Source of the DNA: Saccharina japonica
Taxonomy: Eukaryota > Sar > Phaeophyceae > Laminariales > Laminariaceae
Assembly (NCBI GenBank): GCA_008828725.1
Contig: MEHQ01002224.1
Span: 24,570 to 88,569 of the forward strand
Reading direction: 5' to 3'
Length of the DNA stretch: 64,000 bases
In this document: positions 55,832-64,000 of the stretch, piece after piece
How positions within the stretch are numbered: the stretch's first letter is position 1
Layout: every line of letters starts with the position of its first letter
Made by a program: the position numbers and the translations under genes
Notes under the pieces: generated by a model
The model's database searches: none
Told to the model about the DNA's origin: nothing
Seen by the model: the letters and a program-made list of their open reading frames with translations, nothing else

Positions 55832-56689
55832 TATTGAACAGTCGTTCACGAATGTCCCCGCTTCTTGTATACCAGGTATATGAGTGTCGCAGTAAAAAAT
55901 CAATTCCTTGTATATGAGTGTCGCAATAGAAAACATGTTTACGTATGTACATACCTGGTACTCGTTTTTTATTATTTATTATATGTATGAACGTTGAATA
56001 ACGTGATTATTTTTATAAAAAAAAAACTTAATCCGAGAAAACATTTTTTGTTTGTATGTGGTGTGTCAGGTCGTTGAACACACAGAGTACTAGCAGTAGT
56101 ACGAAGATCCTAGCTTTTTGTTGTTGGATAATGAAAAAAATATGTTTGTAGTTGAGCACCACCCCTCCTCCTGTCAAGACTCAAAGAAATGCTCGAGCAT
56201 GCTACCCAATATCCAAGATCGCGTGCCTACTCCTCGCTTGTCTGTCTCTGCCCCCGATGCGTTCACGCCGAGATAAACAGGGGAAGTCGTACAGATCACA
56301 TACTCGTGGTACATACCTGATGTACGTACTGCTGTATCGATCGACAAACTCGTACTACTCGTCGTGCGCGTAGTTTCAAAGAGCTTCGAAGTAACGATGG
56401 AAAATGCTGACCATATATGACTCCTATACGATACCACTGCACTTATTAAGAATAAACTAAGAAACACGTCAGCTGTGAAATCTCCCGACCAAAGTCCCCC
56501 CTTTGTGATTGCGCACTACAACCCCCTTTTAAAAAAAGTCACCCCTTTGTGTTTGCGCGCTACCGCCCCCCTGTCAAGATCCAAAGGAATGCTTGAGCAT
56601 GCCTCCCACAAAACGATACAAAGGGCTGACCACTGACCACAGTGTCAAAATGTTATTCCTTTGGCAATTGCAAACACTTTATTACTGGA
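55832..56689. other. Spacer with partial repeat T copies
   Basis: 56150-56270 and 56500-56600 are fragments of repeat T (CTCAAAGAAATGCTCGAGCAT, GTTTGCGCGCTACCGCCCCC). TATATGAGTGTCGCA occurs twice near 55877 and 55912. Confidence 0.55.
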
Positions 56690-57290
56690 TTTGATTACTG
56701 GTACTCTAATTATCTTCCGTGTTCGGGCACACGACATGTAAAGAGGCACAGAACACCGCAGCTCTGCATAGTAAAGCGTGCGCACTAGCACTCCTACATA
56801 CTCGAAGTACAGCAGTATGTGCTCGTACTCGAACAGCGCTCTAGCCTACTGCTGTACCTATTCATGGAGCTGCACGTACGCGTACATACATGCTCGCTAT
56901 GCACTGCGAATAAGGAACATGGGCATCGACTCTTCGGAGCAGACTATGCAAGGACTGACAAAATGTGACTCCTATATGATACTACTATTCCATTTACTTT
57001 AAAAAGTCACCCCTTTGTGTTTGTGACTACCCCCGCCCTGTGAAGATTCAAAGAAATGCTCGAGATGCCACCCAAGATCCAAGAATTTGCCTACTTTTCT
57101 CTTCTCTCTCTTTCCCCCCTCACGCGTTCGCGGCGAAGTAAGGGGGGGGCACGAAGGGCGAGGGGCGTCGGAGCCGATCCTCGAAGAGAGCGCCCGAAGA
57201 AACGAAAAAACCCTCGAGATATTGAGGTGCCGAGATTCCGATACTGAGGCCGGCCCGGAATTAAAATTATTTGCCCTGAGAGCTTGAGGG
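56690..57290 (+). repeat. Dispersed repeat T, copy 2
   Basis: Direct counterpart of 33180-33770, including the K-type edge GTGTTCGGGCACACG and the GGCCGGCCCGGAAT end. Confidence 0.75.
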
Positions 57291-58621
57291 TTGAACCAAC
57301 ATGAACGTATATATGTATATGAGACATGACGATTTGACCGCTCTTGAATCCTGAGTGCTCCTATCTTCGGCGCCCTTAAATTGGGGTACTTACTGTAGAT
57401 ACAAGACTAGGGCGTAGGAAGTTGCTTATCGGGTTAAGAGGATGCGCGTTTTCTTACTGCCGGGTATGTTTTGTGGCGTATAATGTTCCTCACGCTCGGG
57501 GAGCCTCAAGCAAATTGCAGGTGCACCGCATCCCTTTACCGTAGCATGCATCTTTAAAATGACTGGTGCAACAGTAGGGGGGGGAACCACGTTTTGGTCA
57601 TTGCTTGTTCACGTGAGCAATGCCACCATATAGAGTTGGCGGCTTATTTTGGTTTAGCTCCTCATATTGTGAGGAGCTCAATATCTCTCCCCCGAATCAT
57701 GACTACGAAGAAGGCTGTTCGTGCAAACCCGATCAACATTTGTAGGAGCTAGGTCATAGAACCAAATATACGAGAAAAGCTACCATTCCAACCGGTAGTT
57801 ACTCTCTTGAGAAGCTCAGCCCCGGTCATACGATATCGCTTTAGAAGAAAATATTCACTGCAACCCCTACCTACCGCGGAATGGGTCAACCATTTAGTCA
57901 CTCAGAGAAACTTGACCGATTGAGCACTCTGTTCCGTTGTGCAGTCTATTTAGAGTTTTTATGGGTTTTGGTTTGGTTTGGCGACCATATACTGCACTGC
58001 GACGGGATTTCTTGTTTGTCCCGCTGCGCCAACGAAACGGCTTCGAGTCCAATGTTGATCGAGATTTAGAACCCACTCATCAACATGGCCTACACGCGAT
58101 ATTGAAAATAATGGCATCATACCCCCCCCCGCCCTCCCCTCCACCGTGACAATAATCTTAACACATGTTTTCGGGTGGTGTGTACATTAACGCTCCTCTT
58201 GTTTTGAAGCACCTTCGCGAAATTATACCTGGCGCCTGGTAGTAGATTCGAGCCTTACTGTATCTCGACGTCTTTGCTGTTCGAGTTCACCGAACAGCTA
58301 GACGTTAAAACGTACTCCCTTCCCTTCACGTCTCGAACGCTGGCACGCTCCATACGGCGCCTCCACCTGCCTGCCTCCCGTTCTCTTTCTGTGGCTAAGC
58401 GTGCGACAATTAACGTCGACTGCCTTCCGTGTAGTATACCGATACATATCGGACGTGTTCATGGGTTCAGGGTGGGGAACAACCCAGTTCCCGTTAGGAA
58501 CCTAACCAACATAATGTAGGTACCCCCTCCCTACGCTAACCCCGTCCACGGGTTCCTCGCTGACACGCCCTCACGACACCTGTCGTGTCTCCCGGCGTTC
58601 CCCTCCGCCATCAATCTTGCG
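57291..58621. other. Spacer upstream of the FNIP-repeat gene
   Basis: 57515-57560 resembles the right end of the 11027-11273 MITE. A C-rich module with CCCCCCCCCGCCCTCCCCTCC lies at 58121-58141. An 81-codon plus frame (58274-58519) lacks a recognisable domain. No clear TATA box precedes the gene. Confidence 0.4.
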
Positions 58622-60481
58622 ATGCCCTTCGCAACCTGCTGCTGCCGTACCGACTGGCCTGGAGCAGGGCGAAGACTCTGCCTGAAAGCCTTGAGGGTGG
58701 CGCTGACCTACGCTGGCGACCGGCTGCAGTCGTTCGTGCCGGCAAAAGACCTTCAGACGGCGTGTTTGGACCTGTGCGTGGCCTGCCGCAGCGTCCCTGG
58801 GTGGCGCGTCGCGGTTACCGGGGATACCCCCCTCCGCCTGTGGCTTCGCCACCACGAGTTGAAACCCTGCCGACAGAAGAAGCGCTGTGCCTCGCGCGTT
58901 CCGCCCTTGAAACTGAGCTCGATGCTTTGGGAGCTGCCAGCCGATTGTATTTCCGAGGGGAGTAGCGTCTTCCACGCGCAGCGTCGTTGTGAGGGTGTTG
59001 GTGCTGGTGGAGGCGGTGTCCTGGTGTCGGGACTGAGGCAGCTCTTGGGTGTGGCGAGGTGCGGTGGGGGCATCTTCTCAAGTGGATTTTTCTGGCCGGA
59101 GTCACTGCGGCGATTGACGTTTGGGGCGTACTTCAACTCCCCTGTCGAGCGCATTGCTTGGCCGGCCTCTCTCCAGCAGCTGATGTTCGGCTTCTCCTTC
59201 AACCAGCCGATAGAGGGGGTCGAGTGGCCGGCCTCGCTCCAGGAGTTAGCGTTTGGAGTCGACTTCAACCACCCTGTCGGCAGGGCCAAGTGGCCGGGTT
59301 CCCTGCGCCGAATAACGTTCGGGGTCTGCTTCGACCAGTCTATCCATGAAACGCGATGGCCGGCCTCGCTGCAGCACTTGACGTTCGGGGTTCGCTTCGA
59401 CCACCCTATTCATCGAGCCGCGTCGCCGGCCGCGCTGCAGGATTTGACGTTTGGGGACGACTTTGACCAGCCGATTAAAGACACGGCGTGGCCGACCTCC
59501 CTGGAGCGTTTAGCGTTCGGGTATCATTTTAACCAGCCGATCGAGGGGGTGATGTGGCCTGCTTCGCTGGAGTGCTTGACGATCGGTTCTAGGTTCTACC
59601 AACCGGTTGACAGGGCGATGTGGCCCGGTTCGTTGAGGGAGTTGACGTTCGGCGGAAGGTTCAAAAGCGGCTACGGGTGCGACGTCGTGCTCCCGGCCAC
59701 CCTAGAGAGGTTGACGTTCGGACCTGACTTCAACCAGCCTACCCAAGGAGTCACGTGGCCCGCAACACTCAAGCGGTTAGTGTTTGGCGCTGCCTTCAAC
59801 AGGCCTATCGACGGGATCGTGTGGCCAGCTTCGCTGGAGTCGTTGACGTTTGGGCGTAGCTTCAACCAGCTCATTCAGCGCGCAGTCTGGCCGTCCTCCT
59901 TGCAGAGTCTGACGTTCGGAGCCGACTTCAACCTGTCCATTGTCAGCGTGCCCTGGCCGGCCTCCCTTGAGCGGTTGTGTTTCGGTCGGAATTTCAACCA
60001 GGGGGTTGGTAGAGTGAGGTGGCCTAACTTGCTGCGGCACCTGACCTTCGGGCATGACTTCGACCAATCGATTAGAGGAGTCAAGTGGCCGGCCTCTCTT
60101 CAGAGTCTGACGTTCGGGCGGTTCTTCGACCATCCGATTGACGGTGTCGCGTGGCCGGACTCGCTACGGCGTCTGACGCTCGGTGCGCGCTTCCGCCAGC
60201 CGATCACTCAAGTCGCGTGGCCGGTTGCGCTGCAGCGTTTGGAGTTCGGGGTTATGTTCGATCAGCCCATCGACCGTGTCGTGTGGCCCGATTCTCTGGA
60301 GTATTTGACGTTCGGGTTTCGGTTCAACCAACCAATCAGAGGCGTCACCTGGCCGTCCGGGCTGCAGTGGCTGACCCTCGGGGCTACGTTCCAGTACTCG
60401 ATCAAGGGGGTGAGGTGGCCGGATGCCTTGTGGAGGCTGACTGTTGATGGGATGGACGAATCTATCCGTCAAGTAGGGTAG
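58622..60481 (+). CDS. FNIP-like leucine-rich repeat protein
   Basis: 619 codons without a stop, ATG at 58622, TAG at 60479-60481. Residues 1 to about 157 are a Cys/Arg-rich region without recognised domain. From about 158 to the end run 21 repeats, 22 residues each, on the pattern WPASLQxLTFGxxFNQPIxxV. Repeat 9 (GGRFKSGYGCDVV) has one extra residue and repeat 21 is shortened. FNIP repeats are a leucine-rich-repeat type known from Dictyostelium and large viruses; such repeats form solenoids used for protein binding. Conservation of W, P, L, F, G, F and I positions across 66-bp units, with synonymous divergence and no stop, indicates selection for protein. There is no signal peptide or membrane segment. 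The start is uncertain: another frame is open over 58585-58965, so the first 150 codons could include an intron or be non-coding. Partner unknown. Confidence 0.8.
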   Translation: MPFATCCCRTDWPGAGRRLCLKALRVALTYAGDRLQSFVPAKDLQTACLDLCVACRSVPGWRVAVTGDTPLRLWLRHHELKPCRQKKRCASRVPPLKLSSMLWELPADCISEGSSVFHAQRRCEGVGAGGGGVLVSGLRQLLGVARCGGGIFSSGFFWPESLRRLTFGAYFNSPVERIAWPASLQQLMFGFSFNQPIEGVEWPASLQELAFGVDFNHPVGRAKWPGSLRRITFGVCFDQSIHETRWPASLQHLTFGVRFDHPIHRAASPAALQDLTFGDDFDQPIKDTAWPTSLERLAFGYHFNQPIEGVMWPASLECLTIGSRFYQPVDRAMWPGSLRELTFGGRFKSGYGCDVVLPATLERLTFGPDFNQPTQGVTWPATLKRLVFGAAFNRPIDGIVWPASLESLTFGRSFNQLIQRAVWPSSLQSLTFGADFNLSIVSVPWPASLERLCFGRNFNQGVGRVRWPNLLRHLTFGHDFDQSIRGVKWPASLQSLTFGRFFDHPIDGVAWPDSLRRLTLGARFRQPITQVAWPVALQRLEFGVMFDQPIDRVVWPDSLEYLTFGFRFNQPIRGVTWPSGLQWLTLGATFQYSIKGVRWPDALWRLTVDGMDESIRQVG

Positions 60482-60900
60482 CCCTGCCATGCACCAGAAC
60501 ACTACGTAGAGAGAGTGAGTTTGCTGACACCGATGGCCGGGACCCGTTCCCTCCTCCCCCTCCTCCGCTTTCACAGGTTGGGCGCAAAATTATCTTAATA
60601 TCCTCGTGCAGACGTTGACCATCGTAACAAGCTTCACAAGGTGTACATAACCTCTCAATTATGTACGACTAAGGCCGTGAGCTACATTGTTCAATGCCTT
60701 TGAAATTATTTCTTCACGCCCTCGTTGTACAAGGGGGGCGGGGGGGGAGGGGTGAGGGGTTCACGACCACCTGTAGAGGTACACTAGTTAGACGCAGTAA
60801 ATCACATCCCAGCACGTCATGTGGCAGGCTGAGCGTGCCTTGTCAGTTGACGACGTTGCATGCATGCACTCGTTCGATCGATCAGAGAAGTGTCCTGGTC
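60482..60900. other. Spacer downstream of the FNIP gene
   Basis: No gene or clear polyadenylation signal recognised. A G-rich run lies at 60735-60755. Confidence 0.4.
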
Positions 60901-60939
60901 GGCGTCAGTGCCGAAGTTCGGGTTAGTGCCGATAATCGT

Positions 60940-61104
60940 TGGCAACACATTTGTCTCGTCGACTGGCTTGCCGCATTAGGTCTAAGGGGGCTACCATTGA
61001 GTGCGCTCGATTGGTCGATTGGTGGCGCCTCTTGGCCGACGTCCCCGCAGTGGCTCAGTGTAGTGGTGTGGAAACCATCGATGCAAAACATACGTTTCGT
61101 CTAA
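60940..61104 (+). pseudogene. Decayed FNIP repeats
   Basis: One frame reads WLAALGLRGLPLSALDWSIGG then ASWPTSPQWLSVVVW. Relative to the pattern WPxSLxxLTFGxxFNxSIxG, Trp, Leu, Ser-Ile-Gly and the next WPxS are in register. This is about two repeats, corrupted, ending at a stop at 61102. It is probably a remnant of a second FNIP gene or of a longer original array. Confidence 0.5.
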
Positions 61105-62540
61105 GTGAGTGGTTTTGACCGTACTCGGTCCAAGGGGCTGTCGTTGACTGATGATTCAACCTCGAACAGTCGGCATTAGTATGTGTTTATATGTTTTCCG
61201 GTCCAGCTACTTGCTGGCGTGGGTCTGCGAACGGGCGTTGTCGTGCGTGGCTCACCAGATACCTCAGGCACCCCACAGGGAGCAGGTAGCACCGTACGTA
61301 TCCTTCGTGGGCAAGTAAAACCTTGCCTATCCTTAGTAGGCAGTAGCACAGTATCTATCCTTAGGGCTGCCCATAATATCGATAAACTGTTGTACCCCCA
61401 TGGACTTGCCCAGACTTTGGGATCTACTGTAGCGAGCCGCCGCACAATCGCTGCAGGGGGCTGGTACTACGGCTGCACCTCGTAGGAGTACAGGGCAGGC
61501 GGACTTGGTTCGTCGAGCTGTACTCCTATACCGGTAGGCCAGGTTTTCTGCGGCCGTTGTCCAGCATAGGGGGGGTGATCGATACACCGGTGGCTGGAAA
61601 CACGTTTGACTGGAAAAGAGGAACAATGCCTTGTGGATTGTGGTATGGATCGCCGGTTTTGTCCCAGTTTGCCGTGGCCCAGCATGGTAGTTTTTATTGA
61701 TACCCCTTGTTTTGGCGACGTATGACTGGTTTATAAGATATTTCCTACGGTAGTGTTGGTAGTAAAGGCTGCCGGTCTCGTTCCGGCCGTGGCTTCAACC
61801 TGCCACATTTTCTTCGCCAGTTGTCAAGCGTTGCTTTTAATACTTGTCAAGCGTAGTTGCCAGGTTGCTGCTGTTACTATCCCAAGGATTCCGAGATGGG
61901 GGCAGTCCGTGTTTCCACTGGTATCACGAGTTTGACGACGGACTTCGTTTGATTTAGTTGACATGCATTAACACCGTTGTACCGTGGTTTTTGTTCATGC
62001 GCCCAATGTTGTTGTTTGTTGTCTGATTGTATTTTGTTGTGGCGTTACAGGTGTACCGACACATCGCGGTATGAAACCCGTTTTGTGTACTCGTAGCCAA
62101 AAATGTTCACGTTGATATGTTACGCTTGGCTAGCGTTCGTCATGATAAGCTTTTTTACGCATGGCTTGAGTTCGTGTTGGTACAGTTACGCAGAGGCGCC
62201 ACAATTCATGCAGTCCGCGTTTGCTCTTGTTGTCTGGCGTGGATGATAAACCCTTTTATTGCGTACTTGAGCTCGTGTATGAAGTCTTTTTTCTTTATCA
62301 TTCCAGCGTGTTGGTCTTTGCGTGTGCCACCTCCGTAAATGCATCTACTCTTTCGCGGATACACCAGTAAGAATTACAGTAGGGATATTTTGTCGAGCGG
62401 ATAAAGCATTAGCCATAGGCATCCTGATGTAGATTGGCGATATCTATTGGGGCTTATATAGACGTAGCGTTTTAATCCCGTTCCAGCGGGACAAAGGATG
62501 TTTCGAGCATGCTGGTTGATGTACTTGATACACACGCGTT
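61105..62540. other. Unassigned, possibly with further FNIP relics
   Basis: At 61775-61845 a frame reads SGRGFNLPHFLRQLSSVAFN, with two FN motifs near the expected layout but too close together (14 residues). This suggests another degraded unit. Otherwise no gene recognised. Confidence 0.3.
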
Positions 62541-63310
62541 TCGGTTATTTTATTGAGGCGGGGACCCTTTTTTCAGTGTGACCGTGGTTTTAATCGGCCA
62601 AATGCTGATGTACTCGGTTGCCTTTGCGACTTGATATAGAGCATGGGTTATTTTCAGTAAGGCTATCGTTAAAAAGGCACGTTTTGGTTTCGCGTACTTG
62701 ATAACCTTAACCTCTCTGTCCAGTGGTGCTGTGGGAAGCAGGCTTCCACGTCGCCTTTGGTGCAGCCTGGGTTGCTTGCAGTGCTGCCTGTCGTGGTCCG
62801 CCATTCTTATATTGATGCATGCTACGGTAGAGGCGCACCATGAAGTTTTTGAGGGTGGTCCCTTGAGGAGCTCTATACCTCACCTAAACGACTATGTTGG
62901 AGGAAACTAAAAATGACATCCCGATGAATAATCCTATGGTCTAGGGATACAATGAACACTACTGCATCACAATAATGAAATTTCGACGATTTGGGGTTAA
63001 GGAGCTCCACCATGCGGAAACTGTTTCAGCCAAAAGGTGCTATTCTCTATCGTACCAAGGGTCAGTTATTGATAACAGTAAGCTCGGCACTATTAATAGT
63101 GTTGTTGGAAGCAGAGACTTTCGCGCCGTCTTTTGGTGCAGTCTAAGTTGCGCCCATTGTTGCCGCGAACTCCCACTTCAAATAAACACTTGATACCCTT
63201 GACCTCTGCAATGGTGGTGTTGTGGGACGCAGGCTTCCACGTCGCCTTTGGTGCAGCCTGCGTTGCTTGCAGTTCTCCCTGTTGCGATCCGCCGTTTCTT
63301 TTCCCGCTGG
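62541..63310 (+). repeat. Triplicated segment
   Basis: 62698-62805, 63100-63200 and 63195-63300 share GTGGGAnGCAGGCTTCCACG, CGCCTTTGGTGCAGCCTG and GTTGCTTGCAGT, at decreasing similarity. Minus-strand frames over them repeat the same arginine-rich string, so they follow the duplication rather than a gene. Confidence 0.55.
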
Positions 63311-63828
63311 TGATGTATTAGGTGTAACTCCGGTTGTCTTATCTGCCCGTGTGGTTGTGCTCCGGGGTGTTGCTTGGCCTCGTCTTGCACAAGCCTTTCG
63401 CACTACTGTAGTCTTCCGTTGATATTTCGGTCTGTCCCTGCGCCTGGTTTCCAGTTTTGTTTTGACACAGAGTTCGTTTGCCACCTTTTGCTTTCGGGCC
63501 GTTTTTTCACCCTTTTGGGCGATAATGAAAAATTGGGGATTTTACAAAAAGGGGTACACCCCCCTATATCGTTACAAAAAGGGGGACATCGGTTTTCGCC
63601 GCCGGGTACGCCCATGTACCCTGTCAAATCGACTCGAAATAAAAAATTGATGCGTTTTCCAAACTCATATGGCACCTCCCTACCATTCTCAGCGTTTTTT
63701 TTGTTTTTTTCATATGTTTAGCGCGTGAACGAGAGCGATCAAAAGGGGGGTGTGAGCGTATCCCCCTTTTTGTTATGCCTACGCGAGGGTATCCCCCTTT
63801 CCATCTACTTAGTTTGGGAAAGTCCCCT
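63311..63828. other. Spacer with G/C-run hairpins
   Basis: AAAAGGGGGG...CCCCCTTTTT at 63740-63769 forms a short hairpin. Similar AAAGGGG/CCCC blocks lie at 63548-63590. No gene recognised. Confidence 0.4.
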
Positions 63829-63906
63829 GTTAGTTATATAGCATAGACCACGGGCCTACTTAGTCACGTGACTAAGTAGGCCAGTGGTCTATGCTATATA
63901 ACTAAC
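63829..63906. repeat. 78-bp near-perfect palindrome
   Basis: The 39-base left arm (63829-63867, starting GTTAGTTATATAGC) and right arm (63868-63906) are reverse complements with a single mismatch and no spacer. The centre is CACGTG. It would extrude as a cruciform or fold as an RNA hairpin. It could be the tip of a foldback element or a self-complementary transposon end. Confidence 0.95.
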
Positions 63907-64000
63907 AAAATATATACTTTCGGGTTCATTGAATCTCACCATGCTGCATTGATCTCCGGGGCACTCCCCTCGCCACGGACTAGTGTCCAGGATCACACTA

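Noticed and set aside
62550-63484. Arginine-rich minus frames
   Set aside because: They mirror the triplicated repeat and do not continue as one protein.

Overview
This window looks like nuclear DNA of a eukaryote: a draft assembly (524 N at 51915-52438) with low gene density, many dispersed repeats and several retrotransposon remnants. One predicted gene has two GT-AG introns with matching phases. There are no bacterial operons, ribosome-binding sites, rRNA genes or CRISPR arrays. The best lineage hint is a protein made of FNIP-like 22-residue repeats of the form WPASLQxLTFGxxFNQPIxxV. I associate that style with photosynthetic stramenopiles, brown algae included; this is inference from memory. 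The short words TACTGCTGTA/TACAGCAGTA and GTAC/GTACGTAC recur throughout the non-coding DNA.

Layout. 1-12 kb: a mosaic of dispersed repeats. It holds a complete gag-only LTR retrotransposon on the minus strand (2195-6136, target duplication TTATA), a tRNA-derived SINE-like cluster with (TTG)n tails (8.2-9.5 kb), and an inverted repeat copy carrying a nested 247-bp MITE (11027-11273, duplication AGAG). 12-20 kb: a repeat with a 1-kb insertion, a decayed hypothetical reading frame (14.0-14.8 kb) and mostly unrecognised DNA. 20.8-22.3 kb: a three-exon zinc-finger gene on the minus strand with an acidic tail and a TATA box. 22.6-35.2 kb: three copies of a 1.1-kb element with terminal inverted repeats, a 1.5-kb inverted repeat (28016-29500), and a nested-hairpin element (32297-33140). 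35982-36353: a hAT-type MITE with an 8-bp target duplication.

38.3-43.6 kb is the most interesting region. A broken Ty3/gypsy-type retrotransposon has the order gag-like, protease, reverse transcriptase, RNase H, a C5-cytosine DNA methyltransferase-like domain, then integrase. The methyltransferase part keeps equivalents of the motif I glycines, catalytic Cys, motif VI Glu, motif VIII Arg, motif IX and motif X Asn, at spacings close to M.HhaI. The element is defective: it carries in-frame stops, several frameshifts, a truncated 3' end and no visible LTRs. Its gag-position protein contains a tandem QQQPGFAG array.

43.6-58 kb is repeats, CAG tracts, a CCAAT-rich duplicated GC island, two short hypothetical frames and a 370-bp MITE. 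58.6-60.5 kb carries the FNIP-repeat gene (619 codons, no stops), followed by decayed copies of the same repeat and unrecognised DNA. The window ends with a 78-bp near-perfect palindrome (63829-63906).

The genes do not form a pathway. The window is mainly a record of transposon activity around two candidate host genes: the zinc-finger gene and the FNIP gene.
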